Below, piece after piece: positions 23,501-34,480 of a stretch of 64,000 nucleotides of DNA (position 1 is the first letter of the stretch; each line of letters begins with the position of its first letter). The stretch spans positions 1,089,872-1,153,871 of the forward strand of contig BCIM01000004.1 in NCBI GenBank assembly GCA_039545315.1. The letters run 5' to 3'. The notes under the pieces are model-generated. The model was not told where the DNA came from, did no database searches, and saw nothing but the letters and a program-made list of their open reading frames with translations. The translations under genes were made by a program, and so were the position numbers. This DNA comes from Kondoa malvinella (Eukaryota > Basidiomycota > Agaricostilbomycetes > Agaricostilbales > Kondoaceae).

Positions 23501-23860
23501 AGAGATTTGTTTCTCGGTAAAGGCATCAGCCCTATTGCAATCACCTCGTTCTCAGCGCTTCACTCGGCAGTGATCACAAGCGACTCACCAAGGAAATGGT
23601 ACTCTGAGTTCTGGGAAACGCAGCTCTAGCAGTTCCAATTGACCAAAGTACTTGTACAGCAGATCACGCGCTGTCAGATCTGATCCAGCTGTGCCTCTCA
23701 ATGCATCTTGCCTGCACCTATTGAGAGCAGCGCATTCGGCAGTGTATTCATCCGGTTTCTCGCCATAAACGCTGGCAATGATAGACCGAATAGCGGGAGA
23801 CCAGTCGACATCTTGCGTCACCTTCTTTGGCGAATATAGCAGAGGAGAGGAAGACGACAT
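20562..23860 (-). CDS. RIM20: pH-response regulator PalA/Rim20 (BRO1 domain)
   Basis: Scaffold of the Rim/Pal alkaline-pH pathway: it binds ESCRT-III Snf7 through its BRO1 domain and presents the transcription factor Rim101/PacC to the protease Rim13/PalB. The N-terminus has the Rim20-type start ([17 protein letters not shown]) and [15 protein letters not shown]...[22 protein letters not shown], followed by [21 protein letters not shown] and later BRO1 helices. A long helical V domain follows ([12 protein letters not shown] to about 21510). The C-terminus is Pro/Gln/Tyr/Ser-rich and disordered. The alternative is Bro1/Vps31 itself, but the [15 protein letters not shown] N-terminus fits Rim20 better. 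It is divergent from the nucleoporin gene, about 255 bp away. Confidence 0.88.
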
Positions 23861-24115
23861 GATTTGATGCAGCTACTCTCAGGTGAGTACGCGAACGAGC
23901 GATGCCAGAGGACAAAGCAAGCGAGCAAGAGGCAATTGCTTCGTCAAGGTACGAGTTATGCGTGTCGGAACCAACGAATCTTCAGATCCGTAGAGGCGAT
24001 GAATATGGCAGGCTAGCGAGTGGGTATAGACTGCGCGGACTCTGTCAAATGGTCGCGGTCCAAGGTGTTTTCGACCGAGGTCAGCGCGAAGCAACGATCT
24101 GCCAGCTTCCGCGAG

Positions 24116-26416
24116 ATGGGCAAGAGAATGTAAGTGTCTAACATTCAGCGTTACTTCCTTCACTGACGCTGTATGCTGACCACTTGCACAGCGCCGAGAA
24201 CCAACTCACACAGGACAACGTCAGTCTCGAGAGCCTTTGTTGCTTTTTGCCTTCGGGTTACTCATTTGATCTGCTTCTACTCCTGTTCTCCCTTCTTCGT
24301 TGCATTGCAATCTTCCCTCTCTGTCTCTCTGGGGTCATCTCTCTGTATCTAGTTTAACGATGATGTGGACGACGACGATCAGGCCTACGAAGGCAAGGAC
24401 TTTACAAAGGCAGCGCCAGAACAGCTCTCAACTAGAAAGTAAGGGCCGCATTATGGCTATTGCGTCCGATAGTATTGACTTTGCTATGGCAGAATCAAAG
24501 CATTGCCGAATAGACGGTCTGGATCTAGTACACCAGTAACGACCCCAAAAGTAACGACAGAGGTTCGTCTCACTCAGGCCTGGTACACTCTCACTAATGG
24601 CTATCAAATTCAACAGAATCAACAGTTCCAGTTACCTAAAACAGCCAATGATCAAGCATCTACGAACATTTACGTCGCGCTCAGAGGGCTCAACCTCTCT
24701 GTCCTCGACACCATACAGAGTCTCGTAGACCAAGATGCCTTTGTTGATCTCGGAGACAAGTTGCTCTCCATGGCTGCGACATATTCGACCGAGAGATCAC
24801 GGATATCCAATAATCGTCAGACCACTGCACAACCTGTCCCAAGCAAAGCGCTACCCACTGCGTCGTCAGCGCCAGTAGCGCCTACCTTCTCCTTTGGCCA
24901 GGCAGCTCAGCCCAGTCTACCAACAACTTCTTCCGCAACAGCATCCAAGCCCGCACCGTTCGCTGGCTTCTCGTTCGGGTCCGCTCCAGCTGCCGCACAG
25001 CCCAAATCCAAACCCGATGGTCCTCCTACAGTACCTACAAACGGCTTTTCGTTTGGTGGCAAGGTGATGGGCACTCCCGAAGCAGGAAACTCGGTCAAGT
25101 CGACTAGTTCAACGACACCTTCAAACAGTTTCGTTTTCGATGCGTCCAAAGTATCAAAGAGCGCAGAAAAGTCGCCCTTTTCTTTTCCCGTTCAAGCGCC
25201 AGCTACGAAAAGTACTACTTCAACGACTGAGCTGGAGATTCCAAAACCAGCACCTATCAATATCCCGACTCGTCCATCCCCTTTACGAGAAAGTTCCCAT
25301 GTGGATAGTCCGCCTTCCGCAACCAAGTCTCAGCAGGCAGAAATTCCATCGGAAAAGGCTAAAGTCAATCCCTTTGCTGCGTTTGGTGGATTTGGAAACA
25401 CCTCGACACCACCTGCGAAGCCGCCCCAGGCAGCAAGTAGCGCATCCACCATCGCTAACCCTTTCAAAAATCTTGCAGCTGCACAAACCTCTACTGAAAA
25501 ACTTCCTACGCCAGCTTTCGGTTCCGCTCTAAGCAGTACTACGTCTACATCGCAACCTACGTTTTCATTTGGCGCTGTAAGCACTACTGCAAAAGATGCT
25601 GCACCTACATTTTCCTTTGGAGGAGGAAGTACATCAAGCGCGAAAACTCTGCCTCAATTCACCTTTGGTGCTCATAAAACTGCAACAAGCGATGCGACTC
25701 CTTCTCCTACTTTCTCCTTTGGCACAGCGGCACCTAAAGCTCCCTCCGCTGCGGGAAGCGTAGGGTTCACTTTCGGTTCGCCGACAAGTCCTTTTGCTGC
25801 TACTAGCAAAACGACCAGTGAAGTCAAGCCTGCACCGGCAGCGTTCTCATTCACTCCTCCGACTCATACTCCATCTGCTAGCTCTAGCAAGGCACCATCT
25901 GAAGGCGGGGAGGAAGAGCAACCTGAGACGATGGAACCCACTTTGCCAACATCTGGCGAGGGCGAAGAGGACGAGGAAATATTGTATGAAGCAAGAGCGG
26001 CCGTTTACGTCATGGATCCAGTTGGTCCTAAATGGACGAATAAAGGCGTGACTCTGTAAGTTTTGTAGCCTATCCCGTTGATGACACTTACTCATGTCTG
26101 CATAACGACTGTTTACAGATTAAAAGTCAAAGAGGCCAAAACGACTGGAAAGAAGAGAGTGCTGGCACGATTGGCTACCACAACAAGCGGATCGATAGTA
26201 CTGGTAAGGCAACATATTTCAAAATGCTCAAACCCCGCTCATAATTTTGCATTCCAGAACTTTAACATTCCGCAAGGGTGGAAGGCTGAAGCTAGTGGAA
26301 AGGAGGTTTCCTTCATGGGCTTCTTTGGCGAAGAGAACAAGGCTGTCAAGGCGAAAGTCAAGACCCCGGAAAAGGCAACAGAACTGGCGGAAGCACTCAC
26401 TGCTGCTGCGAGCTAG
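24116..26416 (+). CDS. NUP2: FG nucleoporin Nup2/Nup50-like
   Basis: Mobile nucleoporin of the nuclear basket that releases cargo from importin alpha. Short first exons join to MGKRIAENQLTQDN|FNDDVDDDDQAYEG, the Nup2/Nup50 N-terminal importin-alpha binding motif (KRxAExxLT). The start at 24116 is required for it. The middle has about eight FG repeats (FSFGQ, FSFGS, FSFGG, FTFGA, FSFGT, FTFGS) in Ser/Thr/Pro/Ala-rich sequence. The C-terminus is a Ran-binding domain: EEILYEARAAVYVMD, KRVLARLATTTSGSIVLNFNIP and EVSFMGFFGEENKAVKAKVK. All three hallmark parts are present in the right order. Confidence 0.9.
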
Positions 26417-26550
26417 CATTTGGTAGACACTGATCATTGCATTGTCCCTTACATACACCAGTTGCAATTCGTTTGGTACTCATTTGCCTTGGAATTCGGC
26501 TATTTACATTGACGACATGGAATAGCATCGCTCGACGAGTGGTGTTCCGC

Positions 26551-27927
26551 TCATGAATCGTCTCGATTGAGTCCAGGGCAGAAGTAGGTCAATACCTGAT
26601 GAGGCAATGAGAGCAGTCCCGTACGCTGCGCAAAGTAGACTCACACCGCCTGATTCCGGTCCAGCACCAATGTACACGTAAAAGACGGCACAAAAATCGG
26701 TACAGATCGCTAAAACCAGCTCATCAGTTTGGGAAATAAAAGAGAGAGTTTGGATATAATCACAGGCTATAGCTGTACCAGCAATTGCTCGACTCGTGAG
26801 AAATTTAGACAGGCTTTTCGCGTCCAATTTGACGCTGCAAAATTCATTAAGATCTTTCGCAGCTGCTGGTGTAGTTAATGCGGCGTCATCTTCGGCAGTC
26901 AGGAATTCAGGATGTCGTAGACCTCGCCATTCTGTAGTGACTGTAGCTTGATCAACTTCTACGCCCATGCGGAAAGAGCCTGCTTTGTTGGCGGATAGTA
27001 TGATGGTCGAGGAAATCTTTTGGAGGCGCATCAAGACTATTGTGAGAGCTGTTAGAGGAGGAAGGACTATGTGCAGCTAAAAAGAGAAGCGATCAGCTAT
27101 CTGTACAGTATATTTATATTGAATGAACCATTAACGTACATCCGGATCTGGGCACATTGGTTCTTTGACGTTCGCTAGATTTGGTAGAACCTTGACAGAA
27201 ATATCTTGTACGACATCAAGCTGTCTCCCGGATCCGCTCTGTAAGAATAGGGACGGTTTAGAAATGCATTCGGCCGCTAAAATGGTTACTAACAGCGTTC
27301 TTGATCGAGATGCTAAGGACGGGAAACAGCCCTTTCTTGGTCAGACGCAAGATGACTTCGGTCTGCAGACAGTTTCTGTGTCAGGTTAGATTTCGAGAGA
27401 GCGACAATGTTAATTTACAGCTCCAACAGCTGATTTTAAAGCTCTATCGAAAGAATTAGTGGATTGTTAGCGTAGGAGAAGAAGGAGAGACACACTTTTG
27501 TAGCGAGTCAGTCAGTAGCTCTAGGTAGACCTCATTGTTCGAATTGCTTTCCACCCTTGATGTTTTGAACAAGGTGTCCTTGAAAACAAAGTTTTAGCTC
27601 GACAATGGCTGTAACATCAACGCTCAGAGCTGACCGTATCAAATTGACTGCATAGGATCATACTCAGCGAGAAATTCTCCAGAAAGGGATGAAGAATTAC
27701 TCACGCCCAAACTTGAACACCTCCAGTGTCTTCACTCGCGCAAATGAAATGAATGCGTTCTCGCGTCAATTTGAGGATGCATCTCTTTGAGAGTTTCTCG
27801 ATAGACTGGCACACGCCTATAACAAGCACACAGACAACAGGAAATCAACATAAGGGTTGGAAATGACGCAGAGTGGGAACTGACGAGAGAAAGTAGCGAG
27901 GGAAGATACTTCAGCTCGGAAGCGCAT
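26551..27927 (-). CDS. HUS1: DNA damage checkpoint clamp subunit Hus1
   Basis: Hus1 is one third of the 9-1-1 ring loaded at damaged DNA to activate ATR/Mec1 signalling. The first exon reads MRFRAEVSSLATFSR, the family start. Following exons give SIEKLSKRCILKLTRERIHFI, LELLTDSL, EVILRLTKKGLFPVLSI, and a long exon with LMRLQKISSTIILSANKAGSF and ATVTTEWRGLRHPEF, then CSVKLDAKSLSKFLTSR. The last intron (GTGAGT...CATCAG) leads to GGVLTYFCPGLNRDDS, matching the conserved Hus1 ending (LTYYxP). Without it the frame would run on to 26504 with unrelated residues. It is divergent from CDH1, another cell-cycle regulator. Confidence 0.87.
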
Positions 27928-28213
27928 GTAAGCAGCTGAAGCGCAGAACAGGGAAAGCTAAATGACCTTTAGACAGGCATGAGACTGAATGCCGAAGGGA
28001 AGGTTGACGAGCTCCAACCATTGCAGCCTGAGTGCAAATACAAGCACCACTGGCAGGGATACCTTGCGCCAATTGCACTACTGGCACAGCTTGGCAACGC
28101 TCAGAGGGAAACAGATCTCGCGCTGCTTTGCTTTGATTATTGCAAGACTCGCTCAAAGTCGCTCAAGCTGTCCACTGCAGCAGTCTCCAGTATTGCAACA
28201 GCATTTCTACAAG

Positions 28214-30231
28214 ATGGAAGACCACTTTAAACGATTGAGACCTTCGACGGGAGTCAGTGACAGCACAGCGAGCACTTCAGCTTCAAGCAGCAGCGCCGCA
28301 TCCTCTGTTCAAGCATCATCATCAACCCGGTCTGGACTGTTTCCGCATCACAGGTCGGAATCCTTTTCTGGGCATTCAAGCGAGCGGATGTTTGACTTGT
28401 CTATGAACCCGTCATCACCTCGCAAGTCGGTCAACAAAGACAAGACGTATGGTGACCGCTTCATTCCAGCGCGAGATACCAACGGCATGGATCTAGCTAC
28501 CTCTTACCAATTAATGGGCGAAGGCGGTTATCCTGGTTCAAGCAACAAGGGCAAGCGGAAACTCGATAAGACAGACATTGACGCTCGCAAGGATGAAGCC
28601 AACCGGACGTTCAACGCTTTGCTCAAATCAGAGCTCTTTGGAGCCCCAGCCCATCATCTCTCTCATTCTGCTTCTCTACCGACATCTTTAGCAGCAGCTT
28701 CTCAGCTCGACGGTGGTCCTTTGGCATCTTCAGGAGATCGCAAGTACACTTCTTCAACCTCAGGACACCCAATCGCTTCTCATACACCTCCTGGAACACC
28801 AAGCTCTGTTGGTTCAGGCGGATCAGCCAGCAAGAACCTCTTTTCCTTCTCGACTCCTTCTAGAAAACGCCTCGCCCTGACAGCTGGAGCACAAGGCGCA
28901 GACTCACCTACTTCAGATCGTTATGCAATCTCACCCGTACGCTATGAATCGCAACAACTTTTACTCAGCCCTCGAAAAACACCTAGAAACCTGTCGAAAG
29001 TGCCATACAAAGTGCTTGATGCGCCCGATCTTGCAGACGACTTTTACCTCAACCTGATTGATTGGAGTACGGCCAATAATTTGGGTGTCGGTTTGGGGCA
29101 TTGCGTCTACCTCTGGAGCGCGCACACCAGCAAAGTCACCAAGTTATGCGATTTCACCGAGCGGAATGATCCTATCACCAGCTTGGCTTGGATGAACAGG
29201 GTATATCCCAAGTCCTATCATTCTGACATTGGATGCTCATGCTCCCTTAGGGTCCTCACATTGCCATTGGCACAAATTCTGGAGGAGTCGAAATCTGGGA
29301 CGCGGAAACTCAACAATTCATCAGAACAATGCGCGGGCATACTTCACGAGTCGGCGCTTTATCCTGGAATGAGGCCATCTTGACTTCTGGATCGCGCGAC
29401 CGAATGATTTTTCATCGAGATGTGCGGATACCGGATCAATGGATCAAAAAGCTACCTGGGCATAAGCAAGAAGTTTGCGGGTTAAAGTGGAGTTTTGATG
29501 GCAAGCAGTTAGCCAGCGGTGGGAATGATAACAAGCTGTTTGTGTGGGATGGTTTGAGAAGCGATGCGCCCCTTTGGAAATTCAGCGAGCATTCGGCAGC
29601 GGTCAAAGCTATTGCGTGGAATCCACACCAGCAGGGTATTCTTGCGAGTGGTGGTGGTACGGCCGACAAGAAGATTCGCTTCTGGAATACCATCACTGGC
29701 AACATGCTGAGCGAAGTCGACACTGGCTCTCAAGTGAGTTTCATCTGTATCACTTGCTCGATTACACATACTGATTCTCTCGTGGCAGATCTGCAATCTG
29801 GCATGTTCACTTCTTTTCAGGGCGGACAAAGCTGATGCTCCGGGGCAGTTGTTTAGCACTACCTCTTCAGAACTGGTATCAACACATGGCTTCTCAGCTG
29901 GAGCAGTACAAAATCAAGTATGCATCTGGAAATAGTGAGCAAGGCTGTCGCATCAGTATTCTCCTTGCTGATGTTTTCTTCAGCCCATCGATGCAACAAG
30001 TGGCTACTTTGACAGGTCATACTTATCGTGTTCTCTACTTGTCTGCTAGTCCGGATGGACGAACAATCGTGACGGGTGCCGGGGATGAGACTTTGAGGTA
30101 TGCCGATCTCACCACCTTTTCCTGAACATCCAGCTAAATGTTGCTCAAGATTCTGGGATTGCTTTAAGGCTGCGCCAAAGAACAGCTCCATCAATCGTTC
30201 GGTATTGGATCCGCTGGCGAGTATTCGGTAG
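28214..30231 (+). CDS. CDH1: APC/C activator Cdh1/Fzr1 (WD40)
   Basis: Substrate adaptor that activates the anaphase-promoting complex in late mitosis and G1. The product starts [15 protein letters not shown]. The C-box DRFIPAR (around residue 80) binds the APC/C; a long Ser-rich linker with SP/TP sites (CDK-regulated in homologues) follows; then the signature [19 protein letters not shown] and seven WD40 repeats ([93 protein letters not shown]). The chain ends in the Ile-Arg tail (LDPLASIR). The linker and DAPDLADDF favour Cdh1 over Cdc20. Upstream ATG-less extension to 27989 was rejected because 28214 is the first ATG giving the family N-terminus. Confidence 0.93.
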
Positions 30232-30437
30232 TGATGAAGTGTTACTGAGGGCTCAAGGTAGCTTCGAAACTGTAAGAATAGATGTAAAATTATCAACGCA
30301 TGCATAGAGTGCTGCAGATCCCGGATGCCAGTCTGATATCGCGTACTATCGATGCTATCGACAGCCAACATGGTTTGCATTGACGTCGTAGCTACTGCAA
30401 TCTGCTTACTAAATTACACATGCCCTTCACTTTCCCT

Positions 30438-31721
30438 TCACTTTCCTACCGTCCAGACTACCAGTTTACCATCAACGCCGCTCGTGCTGACCTTTGTAAC
30501 ATTGCCGCTCTGCCCAGCATATGGCCTGACACTCGTAATAGTGTTCTGATGCACCGTCACTCTGCCCTCTCCTGGTTTAGCACCCACGCTTGGCGCACCA
30601 CGACTATCGGCCGCTCTGAACCTGTTGAAAGCTTCATTGTTGAGTCGACCGACGCTGGCTCGAGGGGCGGAAGATTTAGCAGAAGCGTCGTCGAGTGAGC
30701 GAGAGTATTCCCATCCTGAAGCATTACCGGTGAAAAGGACGGGTTCGCAGTCGTGTCCGGCGGCAACGAGGGATTCTTCAGTCAAAAAGGTGAGGGTCAT
30801 GTATGGCAAGGAAGATGAGCGAATAGTGTAGAGGGCTTGAGGAGCTGATTCAGGACCGGAAGGATAGACCAAGGTCAGAGTTGAGTCGTGAGCTGGATGG
30901 ATAGATCAGCTTGGGATATGAGCGATAGAGTATTGATGCGCACCTGCAAAAGCCAAACAGTCACCAGAAGGCGAGAATGCCACGGCGTGAACCCATCCAC
31001 CAGCAGGAGAGCTGTATTCACCGCAGACCGTGTTGAATGGCAGCTTGGTGCCCCAAACAGAAGGTGCCGGTCTAGCAACAACGCATATCAGCCCAAGTCG
31101 AGTTCATCTCCATTATTCAAGCATACTTTTCGTCGCCCTTGAGAAAGGCTGAAAACACCCTAGCCTTCATATCTGCGCTTCCTGCAGCCAACAAGACACC
31201 ATTCGGGTGCCAATCCAAACTCAAGACTGTGCTTCGAAGCGGCTTCTTAATGTGTTTGGCAACCCACCAATCACTCTCTTCGTCAAAGCTACAGACTGCA
31301 ATAGTCCTAGCACCTGAAGCAACGGCGAATTTAGTTTCGGTAGGCGACCAACGGACCTGAGTTGCTGAACGATTGATGCGAAGCAAGACGAGCGTAGGTT
31401 TCCAGGTAGTACCATCTTGTGAAGGGTTCCAGACGTAGGCGTTCCTGTCTTGAGAGCAGGTAACGATCCTGTTGGATTGAGGGGCAAAGTCGATAGAAGT
31501 AATCAACTTGTCGTGTTCGGTCAAGGTCTGCTCTACTTTCCAGGTTGAAGTGTTGTAGATCTGAGCTTGGTTCGTGTTCTCGCACACGGCCACTATCAAT
31601 CCACAAAGGAATTGTCAGCGCTGCGTGTGCGAGAGCGAAGGATGCCCGCACCTAATGATCTGTCCGAGTTGTAGCTGTGGGCCGTCAAGGGTTCCAGCGA
31701 GAGACTGTGTACTTCTGCCAT
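30438..31721 (-). CDS. ARC40: Arp2/3 complex subunit ARPC1 (p41)
   Basis: WD40 subunit of the Arp2/3 complex that nucleates branched actin at endocytic patches. The first exon reads [20 protein letters not shown]; then [102 protein letters not shown] and [17 protein letters not shown]. These are textbook ARPC1 signatures. The C-terminal half carries the ARPC1 insert region ([10 protein letters not shown]) and ends [14 protein letters not shown]. Stop at 30438; start 31721 is 93 nt from the divergent cyclin H start. Confidence 0.95.
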
Positions 31722-31814
31722 GTTGTATGAAACGGAGAGGACGCTGTTCAGTCTACTCTCGCCTTGCGTTGGTGGAATGAGGTCAAGCAGCTGGTAGTCG
31801 CGATACGGCCAGCT

Positions 31815-33237
31815 ATGGCATTCGGCGCACCTCCACAGCCTCTGTCTCTGTATGAGCAGAGCAGCCAGTTCAGGTCAGTCCTCACGTGCGGATCTCGTCA
31901 GGTGTTGATTGGGTGTCTAGAAATTGGCGATACTCTGCTGAACAACTCGCTGAGCTTAGGCAAGAGCTCAACCAGTCTGCTGTAGACAGAGTAAAGACCA
32001 AAGTGGAAGAAGAACGAGTCCGTCTGACTTGCGAGGGTAGCTTGGGTCATGTCTGATGTGGTATGACCTAGACTACAGCAGATGCCGCGCCTACAGAAGA
32101 ACAACCTCTACCATCAGAGATTCAGTATCTTACAGTTCAAGACGAGCTAGATCTGGTCACTTTCTACCTGACAAAGATTACCCTCCTCGCCGAAAAGGGT
32201 TATGGCTTCCCTGACTCGGTAGCTTCCACTGCAATGACCTATCTCAAACGGTTCTATCTACGCAATACATGCATGGACTATCATCCCAAGAACGTCATGT
32301 CTGTTTGCGTTTGTCTCCTAGGCGGATGTGAGGCTGATGATAGCCCTCAAACAGGCTCACCTGTCTGTTTCTTGCTACAAAGACAGAGAACCACGTCATC
32401 TCTATCGCTCAATTCGCCTCTAAAATTAAGGGCACTTCACCATCTTCCATTCTCTCGCTCGAGTTTCTCGTCTCGCAATCCTTGCGCTTTCAATATAAAG
32501 TCCATCATCCTTTACTAGCGGCCTACGGCATCCTTCTCGACTTGCAAACTTCCCTTCCACTACCTCCATCTACAGAAGAGCTTCAACCGATATACAAAAA
32601 AGTGGACGGGTTGCTCCGACAGGCTCGATTAACAGACCTCGAATTCCTCTATCTGCCTTCTCAAATCGCTTTAGCAGCTTTTCACCTTGCAGATGAAGGT
32701 TTGACAGAGAGTTGGTTGAGCGTGAAAGCAGTGTTAAACACGCAAGAAGGACTAGGTATGGACGAGATGAGGAAGGTGATTGCAGAGATAAAGCCGATTT
32801 TGGTAAAGGCGAAACAGAGTGTGGATTTGGAGAGTGTTAGGAATGTGGATAAGCGTTTGAGGTATTGCAAGAACCCGGAAAAGGATCCCAATTCTGCATT
32901 GTGAGTCTTCAATTTGGAGTAGGATGCGGAATTCAGCCTGAATTCCGTCATTGCAGGTACAAGAAGAGACAAGCGGAAGCAGAGTCAATGTTAGAGGACA
33001 AGCGTGCTGCAAAGAGAGCGAAAGAGGAAGTGCTCGATGATCCTTTTGTGAGGCTGTTAACCTGAATGATGCAATGCGTTTGCTGATCTGATTTAATAGG
33101 GTCCACCACCTGCGTCTATTGTCAGGACAGATCTACCGGTGTCTGCGCAGATAGATCAAGGCAACAAGAAGGACGACTATGCCTTGAAGCCCATCGGAAC
33201 GCCTCCGCAACAAGAGGTTGACAGGCGCGTCGCATAG
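31815..33237 (+). CDS. CCL1: Cyclin H (TFIIH kinase subunit Ccl1)
   Basis: Regulatory partner of Cdk7/Kin28 in TFIIH; the kinase phosphorylates the RNA polymerase II CTD. Spliced exons give NWRYSAEQLAELRQELNQSA (the conserved cyclin H N-terminal helix), LTVQDELDLVTFYLTKI, a cyclin box with LKRFYLRNTCMDYHPKNVM|LTCLFLATKTEN (joined through intron GTCTGT...AAACAG), IAQFASKIKG, LVSQSLRFQYKVHHP, and a second cyclin fold with DLEFLYLPSQIALAAFHLA. The C-terminal helix and basic tail (KKRQAEAESM, KRAKEE) follow. The donor in the cyclin box splits the Met codon and is needed for the motif. Confidence 0.92.
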
Positions 33238-33327
33238 ATATCACTATTGTAATCTTGTCTCTGTATAGTCGGCTAGAGGGTCAACCTTTTAGGAGCGCTT
33301 TGATTCGTTCGTTTACTTGCATCCACC

Positions 33328-33986
33328 ATGTCATTACTTCGCCGCGCTGTAACGATACATGAGAACCCACTGTTGTCTCTACTCAGCCCGCTGATGGCCC
33401 AGCGGCATTGCCAGCGTCCGATCAGGAAATACACAAGATGCATGTCATCTGTCCAACCTACTGCGTCTACCTCTTCAGCCCAGCCTTCTACAGCAGACTT
33501 GCAACAACCGATAGTCTCGCAACATAAGCCTCGGACCTCACCTAGATTGAAAAAGGCCGCAATCACCCTGGTCAGTTCTCTTTCAATGTGGCAATCGGGA
33601 AACTTATTTTGGGGTTTAAACAGACACCGAATGCCGTAGAACGTCTAAGAGGACTGTCATTAGGCGATACACCACAATTAATACGAGTAGGAGTCAAGAA
33701 CAAGGGTTGCGCGGGCATGTCTTATAATTTGGAATACGTGACGAAACCGCAAAGGTTTGATGAAGTGGTCAAGCAGGATGGAGTGACGGTCGTGATTGAT
33801 AGCAAAGCGCTCTTCAGTGTGATTGGGAGCGAAATGGATTGGGAGGATACGAGGTTGAGTCAACGCTTTGTTTTCAACAACCCAAACGTCAGCTCAGAAT
33901 GTGGATGTAAAGAGTCGTAAGTAGTTTTGATTGCGTGTGCTGTATCTCGTTCTGATCCATGCCGGCTCAAACAGGTTCAGCTTGTA
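33328..33986 (+). CDS. ISA1: Mitochondrial iron-sulfur assembly protein Isa1
   Basis: A-type Fe-S carrier acting with Isa2 and Iba57 to mature [4Fe-4S] proteins in mitochondria. Three exons. The N-terminus is basic and Ser-rich (SLLRRAVTIH..., QRHCQRPIRKY), a good presequence. The core has RVGVKNKGCAGMSYNLEYV, VIDSKALFSVIGSEMDW and the C-terminal double cysteine FNNPNVSSECGCKES|FSL, completing the three conserved Cys. The final 12 coding bases are on their own exon after a GTAAGT intron (phase 2), ending at TAA 33984-33986. GCAGMSY and ECGC patterns fit Isa1 rather than Isa2. Confidence 0.93.
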
Positions 33987-34013
33987 ATTTATATTGTGCA
34001 TTTGATTTCGCCT

Positions 34014-34220
34014 ATGCGATGCTTCGACACTTTGCTTTCTCCTTCTGTCTACAGCTCTATTACCAAAGCTCACTCGCTCTTCATCCGTTGGAGCGTGCTC
34101 TTGATCCCAGCAATCGGCGCAAGCTGCCTACTGTATCTTTTCATCTCAGTTGGGGAGAGGCCACGCAACGCAACGGTCAGGACCGGCCAGCAATGGAAGG
34201 TTGAAGAGCAGGATGGGTAG
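34014..34220 (+). CDS. Possible small single-pass membrane protein
   Basis: A 68-codon frame starting MRCFDTLLSPSVYSSITKAH carries one hydrophobic helix (WSVLLIPAIGASCLLYLFI) then a polar tail (RTGQQWKVEEQDG). The helix plus charged tail pattern resembles small accessory subunits of mitochondrial complexes, but I cannot name one. It begins just 28 nt after the ISA1 stop on the same strand, so it could also be part of the ISA1 3' UTR. A different frame over the same bases is also open, so coding is not certain. Confidence 0.35.
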   Translation: MRCFDTLLSPSVYSSITKAHSLFIRWSVLLIPAIGASCLLYLFISVGERPRNATVRTGQQWKVEEQDG

Positions 34221-34480
34221 GCCAACAGCACAGGCTGGTCAGGCAGAGAAAGCTTGAAGTTCTGTTATGCCAGATGCTAGCTGATTGGTTGGGCTTCGAT
34301 GGCTTCAACATGAGTTGTCGCAACGAGTTGTATCTCAATGTCAGTATATAATATCTGTGTCACATCACGGCTGGCCGTTGTCGCGTCAATCTCACGAAAC
34401 GCGGGTTCGACCAAAACAACAACTTTCCGCTTGGACATTACAAAGAAGCCAATGCAAGGCCGCACCTGCAACAGCAACAG

